Below the pieces are notes generated by a model, which did not search any database, was not told the origin of the DNA, and was given only the letters and a program-made list of their open reading frames with translations. A stretch of 64,000 bases of DNA from assembly GCF_963576675.1 (NCBI RefSeq), contig NC_088915.1, positions 46,281,501 to 46,345,500 on the forward strand, written 5' to 3'. Source of the DNA: Euphorbia lathyris. Lineage: Eukaryota; Streptophyta; Magnoliopsida; Malpighiales; Euphorbiaceae. Both the position numbers and the translations under genes were made by a program. Shown in pieces: positions 1 through 11,039 of this stretch (the stretch's first letter is position 1; each line of letters starts with the position of its first letter).

Positions 1-540
1 TGTGTTTGTTTGTCTGTGTGTATTATATATATAAAAATATATTATTTTCCATTTCGATTTGTGTAGAAAACAAAATATAATAAAAGCCCACTACTGTTGT
101 CTGACACAGACTTATATCCTGCCGAGGCTTTATCTGCAGATCAGCACTTTCAGAGAGAGAAATCTTTCATCACTTCAAATCTCATTGCTCTTTCTTTCTT
201 CTTCAATCCTCACTTCCCCATAACAACTTTTATCCATTTCTCTTTTTTTTATTCTTCTTCTCTTCTGTTGCTGCTGCCTGCCTTTCTCTCTAACATGTGG
301 GGTTTTATTCTTTGCCTCCTAAACTAAGCCTATTTCTTATCTTTCTGGATCTGCAACCCCCCCCCCCCCCCCCCCCCTGATTTTGGGCCATGTTTATTTC
401 TCCTTCTTTTTCCCTCTCTCCTTTTCAATTTCTTTTACTTCACTCTGCTTTAGTTTAGTTTAGTTGTAACTTGTAATCGTGATATAGAAGCAAACGCCCT
501 TTCTTTTTTCAATTCGATAGATGGTACTTCCTTAGCTGAT
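1..540 (+). promoter_or_regulatory. Upstream region and 5' leader of the kinase gene
   Basis: A TATA-like run (TATATATAAA, about 26-37) precedes a pyrimidine-rich leader that includes a run of about 20 C at 357-377. Short upstream reading frames begin with ATG near 295, 391 and 521, and each closes before the kinase start at 541. A leader intron is possible because the distance from TATA to start codon is long, but no junction could be fixed. Functional assignment is inference from position and composition. Confidence 0.4.
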
Positions 541-3500
541 ATGGACTATAAAAAAGAGATGGGATCTAGTAATGGGTTTTATTCTGGAGACTTCAATTTG
601 GATCATAAGTGGCTGATTGATCCTAAGCTTCTCTTTGTTGGTCCCAAGATTGGGGAAGGTGCTCATGCTAAAGTATACGAGGGAAAGTAAGTCTAACTCT
701 TCCCCCTTTTTTCCTGTTGATTTCCGATTCATTTTATAACTGCAACTTCTCAGATTTATAAACTGAATCCAGCTTTCTTTTGCGGGATTTATTGATAAGA
801 TTGTTGTTTATATGCCTGCTGGTGAAGTCATTTCAAAGAATCCGGTGTTAACTTAAGATGATGTGATTGAGATTCATCTCATGCTGTCTGTAATTGATAG
901 GTACAAGAATCAAAATGTTGCTATTAAAGTTGTTCATAAAGGAGAAACCCCAGAAGAGATTGCCAAGAGAGAAGCAAGGTTCGCTAGAGAGGTTGCAATG
1001 TTATCTAGAGTTCAACACAAAAACCTAGTAAAGGTTGGTTAGCATTTATATGTTCATTTATAAAACAAGATTAAAATGCCATTTCCATATTTAGCATTTC
1101 TTTCTGATTGAAGTGATCTTTGTGGTGACCAGTTTATTGGTGCTTGCAATGAACCTGTAATGGTGATTGTGACTGAGCTTCTATTGGGTGGAACATTGCG
1201 TAAGTACCTGCTCAACATCCGGCCAAGATGCCTAGAAATGCCTGTGGCAATTGGTTTCGCACTTGACATAGCTCGTGCAATGGAATGTTTACACTCACAC
1301 GGAATCATTCATCGCGACTTAAAACCTGGTAGAGTATTGAACTTCTTCTTATCTTTTGCTTAACTTACCATTTCAACCACGCCTTTCAATCTTTTAGTTC
1401 TTCCTACCTGTTGGACTGAATTTTGTTGAATAGAAAACTTAGGGTATAGTCTCTATAAACAGACTTATTAGACTATGCTTCCTATCATTTTTCCTTTTAT
1501 AAATTGTATATAAACGCTAATGTTATACTTTTGCCTTTTTACCTTGGTTTAACTGTTGAGAAAGACAAATAATTGAAATTTACATGGTCATTTTGTATGA
1601 TTTTCTGGTTTAACATGTGTGATCCTGTTATCAACTCTTGGGTTCAGATATTTTTACATTGATACAATCAAGTAAGGTGTGTGTTTCTCTTGCATGAGGT
1701 GTGTGTTTTTGCATTGAAAATGTAATTTATCAAAGTTCCAAACAAAACATGAACTTTTAATTCTATCTACTTCTTAGGTGTTTCTGCTATAATCATTCCT
1801 TTTCTGAGTACAAGGGAAATATTTATCAATAGATTTTCGGATGAAAGAGCAATTTGGTCAATGAAGTGATCCAAAAAAAGCGAGAAAAAACCAGTTTGGC
1901 TCATTCACTCGCTAATCATTATCAAATTGGATGAAAATCACATGGATGGAGTTGGTAATTTTTTCACTTTGAGGAATGAGTTGGGCAGTATGGGTGATGC
2001 ATGAGCTGACTTGAGATTATGTCCTGCTTCTTCATTTCATGGACCAAAGTGATCTTTAATCAATAGATGTTCTGTTTATTTTATTCTTTTCCTTTTTTTT
2101 TTTCAATGATATAAAGAATCTCCATATTATGTTTATTATATAAACATATCTATGGAAATTTTTATTATAGTTGATAAAAAAATATTCAGTTTGCTTATAT
2201 GTCAATTTCACTTATTTCTAAATAAAGAGCAGGTTGTTTAGAGAAATTTTGACATTGCACATAAAGTTTGTCATACGTCATAGCTATTCTGCATGCTTTA
2301 TTAGTATTGGAAGGCAGTCCAGCATTATGCAGGACGTCACGTTCCAACGTGTAGTGGAACTTGTTGCAAGTCATAAAAAAATCAATATCAATTGTCCTAA
2401 CTTTCATTGTATACGTTAGGCTTACATGTCAATTTCGCTCATTTCCAAATAAAGCTCATTTTATGACATTGTCCATGAGGTTTGTCATCATCATAACCGT
2501 TGCTATTCTGCATGTCCGCGTAGCGTTGGCAAGGAGTGTAGTATAAGTAGATTTCAAAGCATTCAATAGATTGCTTTCTTACTGTGACATTCTGACTGTT
2601 TCCGTCTTTTCTTGAGATCTTCACAGTGCGTCCTTCTACCAACGCGAAATGAACTGATGCCTCAGGGTCTCCAATAAGGGAGATTTATAAAATTGTTCTT
2701 AAGATAAAAAGCCAATAACATCTGTCTTGGAAACAATGCTTTTAAATGGATATTAAATCTTTCAGAAAATCTAAGCTTAAACCAAGCAATAGAACATTGA
2801 GAATGATTCATATAGGCTGTGTTGATATGATTTTGGGAGGAAGTCACTATTTTTGTGAAGAGTTATCTAAATCCACATTCTTGGCGTAATGGATTGACTT
2901 TAAAAGACCCTAATTAGTTTCTTATCCGAATGACAGAGAATTTGATCTTGACTGCCGACCATAAAACAGTTAAACTTGCTGATTTTGGTCTAGCGAGGGA
3001 AGAGTCGTTGACAGAGATGATGACTGCTGAAACAGGAACATATCGTTGGATGGCACCAGAGGTGTTATATTTAGATACATTAAAAAGCTTTAGAAATAAC
3101 ATATTTTATTGCTTTAGCACATTTTTATAAACTGGTTATTTATCACCACCTTCTGCTTTGTGGGCAGCTTTACAGCACTGTCACATTAAGGCATGGTGAG
3201 AAAAAGCATTACAATCACAAGGTGGATGCTTACAGCTTTGCAATTGTCTTGTGGGAGCTCATTCACAATAAATTACCTTTCGAAGGCATGTCGAATTTAC
3301 AGGCAGCATATGCAGCCGCTTTTAAGGTGAGCAATGTTTGAAATTATTTCCTAAGCAAGCATTAATTTAAGGGTGTTTATTGGATATCATTATTTAGGAT
3401 GTTTACATGTTTCAGAATGTGAGACCCAACGCGGATAACCTTCCGGAGGATTTGGCAATGATAGTGACATCATGCTGGCAAGAGGATCCGAATGCTCGCC

Positions 3501-3730
3501 CGAATTTCAGCCAGATAATACAGATGCTCCTGCGGTATCTTTCCACGGTATCACCGATAGAGCCGGTGATCCCGGCTAGGATATTCAGTTCAGAGAATGC
3601 TGTATTGCCACCAGAATCTCCAGGAACGAGTTCTTTAATGGCAGTGAGGGATGAGTCGGGGGAAACGCCAAAGGGCCCGGTTGAAGACAAACCTAGAGGT
3701 TTCTTTTTCTGCTTTAACCAGTGTTACTGA
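541..3730 (+). CDS. Raf-like (ATN1-type) serine/threonine/tyrosine protein kinase
   Basis: Six exons join to an uninterrupted 357-residue protein: 541-686, 901-1033, 1133-1328, 2937-3061, 3168-3326 and 3416-3730. All introns are GT-AG and the summed length is divisible by three. The kinase domain fills most of the protein. The glycine loop ([12 protein letters not shown]) is near residues 35-46, the VAIK lysine follows in exon 2, the catalytic loop HRDLKPEN is split by intron 3, and DFGLA and GTYRWMAPE lie in exon 4. No catalytic residue is missing. The length and the aromatic, Cys-containing tail (FFFCFNQCY) match the ATN1 group of plant Raf-like MAPKKKs as I recall it. These are cytosolic signalling kinases that phosphorylate proteins from ATP; substrates are not predictable here. 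The start at 541 is chosen because the ATG at 521 hits a stop after four codons. Intron 3 (1329-2936) is much the longest. Confidence 0.93.
2194..2535. repeat. Imperfect direct duplication inside kinase intron 3
   Basis: Two segments, about 2194-2310 and 2421-2530, share an ordered series of words: ATGTCAATTTC, AAATAAAG, GACATTG, GTTTGTCAT and GCTATTCTGCATG. The copies lie about 225 bp apart and have diverged by substitutions and small indels. No coding signal was seen in either copy. It may be a decayed transposon remnant or a local duplication. Confidence 0.5.
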
Positions 3731-4967
3731 TAACTTCCAAAAGGCAGAAAAGATGTCTGTGGAGGTATGTAGGCAAAAGTTTAATAAACATTAAAGTAGG
3801 AAAAATACAAGTTGATAAGAAAAAGAAAAAGTGAAATGTAGTTACTTACCTGAGGTTTGAATAGGAAGCTAGTATTCTGATGTCTCATCTCATCTGAGAT
3901 ATGTATGAATAATTGTTGTATAATAAGGTCCATCCAAAGGCCTAATTCTCTCCTGTTCATAAATCATCAATCTCAATAAATTCTGCATCATCAACTCAAC
4001 TCAATTCAATACTATCAATATCATATGCTTTTTCTGTGGATTTTCTACGGAAAACATAATTTAAAACACAGCAACATCCGATTCCTACGGATAACAAATG
4101 TAAAATAAAGAATAAATCACCCTACAGATTTTATTGCACTTGTACGAACAATCCCCCAAGTGTTGGAATTCGTTACACTTGAAATTGAAACGGATTAACT
4201 CGGTTCATTTCAAAATATTCCCCAATTCAATCTCGATCCTGCTTTTGGGGAATATAACAGCTGCCTTTAGTTTTAAGGCGAGAATATTAGGGTATCTTCA
4301 ACATTAACAAGCGGACCTCACGGTTCTACCAAAATTTTCTAAAAATGAAAAATAAAAATAGAGGTAGATAGGTCCATTTGTAAAATGTAATGTTTATTGA
4401 TTAATTAATAAAATTTTTCATTTTATTCATTATCTACATATTCGTGTACTTTAATTATTTTACCCGTTCCTTATCATAAATCCTCGCGTTATATTTCAAT
4501 TACAAATTGCTTAAAAAACGTCTCGATCAAAATTAATGTAATAATTTTAACTTTTAGCGTTTATGAACCGAACTATACAAGTCTCATAATTTAAAATCAA
4601 TAATAAGGCAAGATTTATTAATTAATCGAAAGTAATTCCAAATTAATTAATAAACAATATTTAGATCCACTAATAAGCATTAATTCAAATACGGACTAAC
4701 TCAATTTTTGTCTTTTGAAATAAAACACACTTTTTGAGCAATATTTTTATTAAACCAAATTCACACCTTTTAATCCTAATCATTCACATTCTGAATATAA
4801 CTTTGACATTTCATAGACATTCATAAAACGATTTTTTTTTAAAAGACGTACTTTTACTTAATAATCGTTTCTGAGTTTAAAATGCAATATTTACGACTTG
4901 TCTGAATACAGAATGAAAACGAAAAAACGTTAAAAACTTCTAAACAAAAAAGGGTATCTACACATGG
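3731..4967. other. AT-rich spacer downstream of the kinase, no gene seen
   Basis: The first part should hold the kinase 3' UTR; poly(A)-signal-like AATAAA words occur near 3783, 3975 and 4105. No reading frame, recognisable repeat or RNA gene was found in the rest. It is AT-rich with scattered T and A runs. Confidence 0.6.
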
Positions 4968-5195
4968 GTCGCTACCTAGGCCTTCTATCTCTTATTTGGC
5001 GTAGTAAAAGGTCTGTTTTCAGCTTCCTCTAGGATATATTTCTCATAAGATAAATGGTTGGCATGAGAGGTTGTTACCTCATGCGGGTAAGGAAGTTCTC
5101 CTCAAATATTTAGCTCAAGCAATCCATTCATACTACGTGAGTGCTTCGTTCTTCACACTTCTCTTTGTAAGGAGCTTCAATATTGATAACTTTGA
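4968..5195 (+). pseudogene. LINE (non-LTR) reverse transcriptase fragment, decayed
   Basis: Translation across two frames gives the segment of plant LINE reverse transcriptases that follows the catalytic core. RYLGL...SLIWRSKRSVFSFL runs from about 4970, then after a shift comes NGWHERLLPHAGKEVLLK and AQAIHSYYVSASF, then SLCKEL near 5175. Stops and frame changes break it, and neither the catalytic motif nor the endonuclease is present. It is a dead scrap roughly 75 codons long. Family assignment is from pattern memory of plant L1-type proteins. Confidence 0.65.
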
Positions 5196-6052
5196 AATTA
5201 ACTTCTCACCAAAGCTCTTCCATGTGAGCTGTCGTTGGGTTCGGCGGGGACACTCTGATGCCAAAATCATTAATAGTTCTAAGAATAATCTCAAAAACAC
5301 TATAATAAAGAATAAGAAAGCATACCTAATATTCTTTGGGATTGGTGTATTTATATTGAATTCTGTAACCATCTTTGTAGTATATGAACAACGTAGGATT
5401 TAGTGCTGTTTAATGTATTTATTGCACATTCTTCATGTTTGTCCATTAATGTCATTAATGAACCATTTAATGACACCGATTGTAGAGGTTCCTAAAAAAC
5501 AGCTTAGTGGTAACGATGACGTATCAGCCTTAATTGGCGTATCTATTCCCTCTTGGAGTGTCTAGCCTCGACTAGCATATCTGGTCCATGTGGCATATCC
5601 AGTCTCAACTGGCGTATGTTTTATCTTCATATTCGTGGTTTTTGCTACGTGGCCATGCTTTGTACGAACATGTCATTTTATCTATGGGTTTTTACTATTT
5701 TGTCCTAGAGATAACATGCAGATGTTATTAGAAGCCCCTCTAAAATGCCATTCAAGTCCTTTAAGGCTTTTCACTTTCATGTCGTGCTTCCGCATTTATT
5801 GAGCTGCGCGGGCACGTTTTTCCTTGTCATTTAGAGGAAGACATGTGGCGCATTTGGACCCAATTCCCTAGGGTCCAACGCCTTTTTTTTATAATGGTGG
5901 AATTTCCCTTTTTAGGATTTTCACTTCGTATTCTTCCTTGCTTCTTGCTCCTAGAATTCTCCTTTCCGCTCCCAGACCTTCATCTCCGATTTTCTCTTTT
6001 CATGCAAGTTCCCCTCACCCATTGACAACTTCCTATACTTCATTTTTTGAAT
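5196..6052. other. Non-coding stretch upstream of X, no gene seen
   Basis: Mixed-composition DNA without a convincing frame. At 5515-5610 short words built on GGCGTAT and GGCATAT recur (GGCGTATCT, GGCATATCC, GGCGTATG). The last 200 bp are T/C-rich, as expected for a leader of the frame that begins at 6053. Confidence 0.45.
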
Positions 6053-7044
6053 ATGAGTCTAGATTCTTCTGTTGAGTCGTTTGAGAGGACTTTGGGTTTT
6101 GAGGAGGCCCAAAGGGTAACTCAAAAAGTTACTGTGACTCCTCCGACTGCAACTCTGGTTGTTATGGTGGAGGCACCTAATCCCCTTTATGGGGAGGGGG
6201 GAAAAGCCAGTTCTTCGGCCCCCAAAAAGAAGAAGGGAGCCAAAGCTCCTAAAATGGAAATTACTAAGTCAAAAAATTGACTTTGGGGTGATCGTCGTCC
6301 TGAAGAGTTTGTATCATTGGCTGCACGCGGCTGAGTGCGTGGTCCCTAATCCTTATCACTGTCCTGCCCATCCCCCAAAGGGGTGCTTCATGGTGTATAT
6401 GAGCCACATAGAAAGGGATTTTGAATATCATGTCCCTGAGGTGGTAGACAATATTTTAGATTTCTTTCGGATTCCTATCTGCCAGCTTCATCCTAACGGG
6501 TGGCTGGATATCTTATGCAATTCGTACCTTAGGGCGAATCTAGGAATAGTTTTGAGTCCGCGTGTCTTCCGTTCCTTGCATATGCTAACCAAGCGTGAGG
6601 TGGAAGATCACCTTACCTTTCAGCGACTGTAGGGTTATTCCCCTTTTGGCTGTAAAATGTCGAACGTCCATAACTAGGGGAGCAAGTAATTTTCATTAAG
6701 GAAGTAGAGGGCGTTTCCTTAGGGTTTCATAGGTCTTGGAACTATAACCCTAAAGAACGGGCGAATAAATTTTTTTGCCTGAACCCCGATGAGGAAAGAG
6801 TCATGAAACTGATGAGGTCCATCAAGGCAGATTTTGGACATACGACCAAATTTTGGAGTTCAAGAAGGCGGGTGTCCCTTTGGTGGAGATTCGCGATGAC
6901 GTTCTTTATTACCGTTCTTATAAAGACTTTAGTGAAAGTATGTTTACTTTCTCCTTCTATGTATCTAACACTTTTTTCGTCCCTTGGCAAGGAGGCGGTT
7001 AACGCGGATTCTCTGATTGCAGAACACATGAAACAAAGGAAAGC
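6053..7044 (+). pseudogene. X, 5' part: putative gypsy-type transposase family protein, broken
   Basis: The frame opens with ATG at 6053 and a Ser/Thr/Lys-rich N-terminus ending in a basic run (KKKKGAKAPK). It shifts near 6277 into a segment with the pattern of the plant family called transposase (putative) gypsy type (PF04195 as I recall): PPKGCFMVYMSHIERDF, then ILDFFRIPICQLHPNGW and YLRANLGI. A stop at 6630 and further breaks follow. Conserved fragments continue to about 6937 (AGVPLVEIRDDVLYYRSYKDF), then an intron-like stretch (GT at 6938, AG at 6991), then a Glu/Lys-rich exon that stops at the Y insertion. The remainder resumes at 26668. The biochemical role of the family is not established; it is known mainly as an accessory protein of plant retroelements. 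Confidence 0.6.
7040..7044. repeat. Left target-site duplication of solo LTR Y (AAAGC)
   Basis: AAAGC here matches AAAGC at 26663-26667, directly outside the two ends of Y. When Y and one copy are ignored, the X reading frame runs through the site without a shift, which supports the assignment. Confidence 0.75.
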
Positions 7045-8047
7045 TATTGGGCGAATTCCACAAGTGCACGGTTTCGCTTGTAGTAATAAAAAATGTCGAT
7101 CCCACAAAGAACATTTTACATTTTGATTAAAAATTACTGTTTTGATTAAGTTCATTTTCTCGAGATTTATAGAAAATCGTTAATGGTTAAATAGTTTCTA
7201 ATTCTAATTATGATTACAATTACAATTACAGAGATTAAATTTAGATTATGACTTATTCCAAGGTTAATTTATACTACGTAAAAACACAACTTTAAACTTT
7301 GGTTTGTTTAAAATAGATGTAATAAATTACCAATTGATTCAATTTAAAGGAATTGAACTGTTACCAATCTTTAATTTCGGTCTAAGATTGAAAACCTTAA
7401 TCAAATTCGGAATCTAAACCCGATTATTCGAATTATCGCAATGACCAAATGTAAATCCGAATTTTCTTAAGTGTTCAACAAAGTTTGCATGAGAAAATAC
7501 CAAATTGATTTCTAAATATTTCTACATGAAAACAACAATTAAATTACTTAAAAAATAGTTCGTTAAATCAAACTTTAAATAAAACAATAGTGAAAATGGA
7601 ATTGAATTAAAAGATATTTTATTAATGTGAGTTATAAACTTCACAAGTTTAACAGAGAAGAAGAAGATTGAAAAGCTTTTGACCGAAGCATGAATTCCGG
7701 GTTGTCAATCCTTTACTCAACTTCGTAGGTTCATCACACCGTATTTCACCTTGAATTCTGGATCTTCTCGTTGAGTCTTCAAAATAGTAATCTCTCGATC
7801 AACTTCGAAACATAAACTCGACTTGGGTAAGCCTTAATGTAAATAATAAAATCTATAACTTGTATCTCTTAACTTTTTGTAACTGAACAATAAATGAACA
7901 ACCATTTTCTAAAGAATTCTTCCTCTATTTATAATCTTCCAAAAGGTACGCTGGATAGAGGTGTCCGTTGGTAAAGAGTTGCCTCGATCCGGATGAAAGG
8001 ATACGTCGTTTGGATAAATAAACATGGAAAAATACATAAACTGCTTC

Positions 8048-8052
8048 ACTGT
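8048..8052. repeat. Left target-site duplication of element A (ACTGT)
   Basis: ACTGT directly precedes the TGTAAACACC terminus of the 5' LTR. The same five bases follow the TAACA terminus of the 3' LTR at 26278-26282. Five base pairs is the usual size for Ty3/gypsy integration. Confidence 0.9.
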
Positions 8053-8409
8053 TGTAAACACCGAGTCGGAGGACCTGTGACGAAAACCTGTAAACAAGAC
8101 GGTCAAAGCGGTTGATTCCGGAAGTTTTAAAACAAAAATATATAATAAGAAAAGAAAAGTTAATGTGAGTCGCGGTCGTCCAGTGGACGGCTCGCGAGTG
8201 CTCAGCGATGTGGTGCGAGCGCCTAGCGGCAGCCGACGCGTGTCCGACGACAGTTGGACGCACGCCCGGCAGCGCGGGGCGCACGCTCGACGTCCGTTAG
8301 GCGCGCATGCCCGGCAGCGCGGAGCGCGCGCTCGACGACAGTGGGGCGCACGCGCCCGACAGCGCGAGGCGCACCCCGATGGCCGCTGGGCGAACGCGCC
8401 CGGCAGCCG

Positions 8410-8576
8410 CTGGGCGAGCGCCCAGCGACGTTGGGCGGACGCCCAACGATCGTTGGGCGTCCGCCCAACGAAAGTTGGGCGTTCGCCCAACATAAGTTGG
8501 GCGTTCGCCCAACTAGGTTGGGCATTCGCCCAACCGGCTTTGGGCGACGCCCAATTTTATTTGGGCGTCGCCCAAA
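8410..8576. repeat. Array of eight short GC palindromes in the 5' LTR of A
   Basis: Consecutive 16-bp inverted repeats of the form TTGGGCGNNCGCCCAA begin near 8410, 8431, 8453, 8475, 8497, 8518, 8539 and 8561. The spacing is 21-22 bp. Central bases and the 5-6-bp linkers vary, while the GGGCG and CGCCC arms are kept. The array lies directly upstream of the LTR TATA box. The equivalent array in element B is at 62597-62765. Confidence 0.9.
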
Positions 8577-8582
8577 GCTTCC

Positions 8583-8614
8583 GGGATCCGTTGCCTATTT
8601 AAGGCACGGATCCC
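8583..8614 (+). promoter_or_regulatory. LTR promoter: TATA box inside an inverted repeat
   Basis: TATTTAAG (8596-8603) sits at the centre of an inverted repeat with arms GGGATCCG (8583-8590) and CGGATCCC (8607-8614) plus an inner TGCC/GGCA pair. Element B has the same arrangement around TATATAAG on the minus strand near 62548-62560. Position after the palindrome array and before the presumed transcript start fits an LTR promoter. The 3' LTR of A has lost this segment. Confidence 0.6.
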
Positions 8615-9292
8615 AATGCATTTAGGGAGGGGAATTTTGGAGAGCTTCTCACACTAGAACATTTTCTAGAGAGAGAAAGTTGATTTTTTTGGGAGAAAAC
8701 TTTTTTTTTCCTAAAAATTGAAAATCTCCAAAAAGTTAAATATTTTATCAAAAACATAAAAAAACACAGGAAAATCACAACTCGTGGAATCGACCGACTT
8801 CAACTGTCAGATACCGAACTTGAGGTATTATCCGAGGACTAGACTCGTTTTATTTTATTTTATTTATTTCTTTTATTCATTCATTTTTATGTTATAATTT
8901 TATTTATTTAGTCATTTATTTATTTAGTCATTTATTTATTTATCACGTCTTATTTAATTTTTCGTATTTATTTAATTTTCGTCTCGTATTAGATAAACGT
9001 TCGGTTTTGTTTTAAAATAAAAACCTCGTTTTAATATTCCAATACGAACCGTGATCCGATTCAAAGGTAGTTCGGGATTAATAAAAACGTTGTAATTATA
9101 AGTTTTAAAAATATTTCTAAATAATGTTTTAAAATAAAACGTCGTTTTAGGAACCTCCGTTATAGACTATGATCCATTTTTGGTAGTTTGGAAGTCCAAA
9201 ACGATAGAATAGATCTAATCTAAAGCTTTTGAATAAATTTGGAAACTGTTGGTTCATTTCTGTAATTTTACGTTTTCTGTCACTAAAGGCCG

Positions 9293-9319
9293 TTTACCGA
9301 CGGATTTTCCGTCGGTAAA
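9293..9319. repeat. Perfect hairpin, 12-bp stem and 3-base loop
   Basis: TTTACCGACGGA, loop TTT, then TCCGTCGGTAAA. The same 27 bases are present in element B (61827-61853, minus strand) although surrounding LTR sequence has diverged. Role unknown. Confidence 0.85.
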
Positions 9320-10182
9320 GCTGCTGAAATGTAAAAAAATGCTGTTTTGGTCCCTCCTTCTCAACTTTTAGGCTTTTGGTCCTTTATATATATATATGTA
9401 TATTTATGTAATATATACTTTCAAACTATTTTTAAATGCTTTGTACATATATTTATTTAATGTGTTTATATATTATTATTTTTCATTAATTTGATTTAAT
9501 AAAAGTATACGTATATATATAGATTTTTCTTTTCTATTCGTTTAAACTAGACTCATTTAAACTATATTGGGTATTATTTTAGAGGGTTATTTACTTGGGC
9601 ATTTTGGGGTAATTAATTAGTAGATGTTTTGAGGATAATTAGACGTTATTTTGATGTTTAATGTATATTTGGGAGGGTTATTTCCTATATATTTATTATA
9701 ATAGTTATTTTGGGATATAAGTGTTATTTTCTTATTCTTAATGAACTTTGTTCATTGTTTTACGTTTTTTTTATTAGGATAAAAAGTGTATTATACTTAG
9801 TATCTTTCATTATCCTTATTATACATATATTTAGTATCTTTTACTTATTTTTTTAATCTATAGATATATCCTTATTTTAGATGAAAATGTATATATATGT
9901 ATATATATATATATATGTATATACCTATATTCATTTCACTTTTTGACCTTTATATGTTTATATTTCCAATTTGTTTTATTTGGTGAATTTTGGGGATTTA
10001 AGTGGTTCATTCTTGTGAATATGTTCAAGTAAAGGTTAATTGAGTGAAAAGGGGAAAGTAAAATCACAAAAAGAGAGTTTAATTTGCTTATTTAAACTTA
10101 AAGTTTTCTAGATATTCCTAAGTGTAAATAACGTTTTCTTGACATTTTTAAACCATTTCTTAAAACGTCATGTTTTAAAAAC

Positions 10183-10445
10183 CTTAATTCGTTCCAACGA
10201 CGGATTAAGCGAACCTTGTAATTAAAATTGTTTTTAACTGTAAATAATAGAGGTTTTGAATTGTTTTCCTAACTAAATGGGTTTTGAACAAAATAAATTG
10301 ACTTGTATGCTTAATCACGTTTTCTTGTTAAAACGTTTATCTCAACATTTTCAAACACTCGAGTCGTTCCAACGGCGATTCGAGTGAACGTCATTAAACG
10401 GGGTTTTGAAACGTACCTAAATCGTTCCAACGGCGATTAAGGTAC
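10183..10445 (+). repeat. Three stem-loops sharing the loop CGTTCCAACG in the LTR 3' part
   Basis: The motif CGTTCCAACG(G/A)CG occurs three times, each flanked by a different pair of inverted arms: CTTAAT/ATTAAG near 10183-10209, CACTCGA/TCGAGTG at 10356-10362 and 10380-10386, and GTACCT/AGGTAC at 10413-10418 and 10440-10445. Element B keeps all three near 60738-61000 on the minus strand. In B the third stem is GCACCT/AGGTGC, which preserves pairing. Confidence 0.75.
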
Positions 10446-11021
10446 GAACCATGTAAATAAACTCGTTTTTGGGAAGTGAGTTTAGTTTAGAGTTAGTGTG
10501 TAATACGAAGCATAAATCACATTGTAAACAAATCGATTCTTTCTTCTCCCCCCTCTCTCTCCTATGTATTTTGAACTGATGTAAATGGGTGATTCTTTAC
10601 CAAAATGGCTTTTAATAATATATGCTCAAAACGGTTTTCAAAACGAGAAAGAAAAGGTTTCAAATGAATTTTAAACTTAAAGAAATATGCGATTAGTCCG
10701 TTATCGCCTAACACGCTGAGTAGGAGGCCGGTGGTTCATAACCGAGCGATGTCGGGGTGCCTAGTAGCCTTTCTCCGGAAAGGAGCTAGCCTTCTTGGCT
10801 CGTACCTAAGTTTCCCGAACCCTCACCGGTCTCCCGCAAGGGATCGGTGTTCATTTTCCCATTCGTGGGTGGCGACTCTTCCATACTCCGAGCTCCGGTC
10901 CTGCCGAGCAGCTTGATTCCACGATTGGTTGCTTTCGGCGCCAATCACCGCTTACGTCGCCATGAGGTGTCCACCCCCCGGTCCGCCCAGGAGATTAGGT
11001 CACGACACCTCATCTAACAAG

Positions 11022-11039
11022 TGGCGACTCTGCTGGGGA
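11022..11039 (+). other. Primer binding site of element A
   Basis: TGGCGACTCTGCTGGGGA lies two bases after the 5' LTR end. It would pair with a tRNA 3' end reading TCCCCAGCAGAGTCGCCA. I associate this primer with the tRNA-Arg type used by Ogre elements, from memory. The same site occurs reversed in element B at 60148-60165. Confidence 0.85.

Larger units (their letters stand above)
8053..11019 (+). repeat. 5' LTR of element A (2967 bp)
   Basis: It starts TGTAAACACC and ends CTAACA, and matches 25131-26277 and the reverse complement of 60168-63183. It has three zones: a GC-rich part with short palindromes and a TATA box (8160-8615), an AT-rich middle with TTTATT and TATA microsatellites (8850-9930), and a structured 3' part with the same ordered hairpins in all three LTR copies (10180-11019). 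Open frames in the GC-rich zone are by-products of the palindromes, not genes. Confidence 0.92.

Noticed and set aside
7079..7083. Alternative left end of solo LTR Y at TGTAGTAATA
   Set aside because: The five bases before it (TCGCT) have no partner on the right. The end at 7045 has the matching AAAGC and restores the X frame.
7909..8625. Several overlapping GC-rich open frames on both strands (up to 194 codons)
   Set aside because: They fall in the GC-rich zone of the A LTR, repeat RRAxxPxxxG-like words made by the palindrome array, and have no family pattern. They are by-products of low stop density in GC-rich repeats.
10731..10916. Small frame in the conserved LTR end, also seen reversed near 60189-60476
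   Set aside because: Conserved at DNA level in all LTR copies because of RNA or cis function; frames occur on both strands and have no protein pattern.
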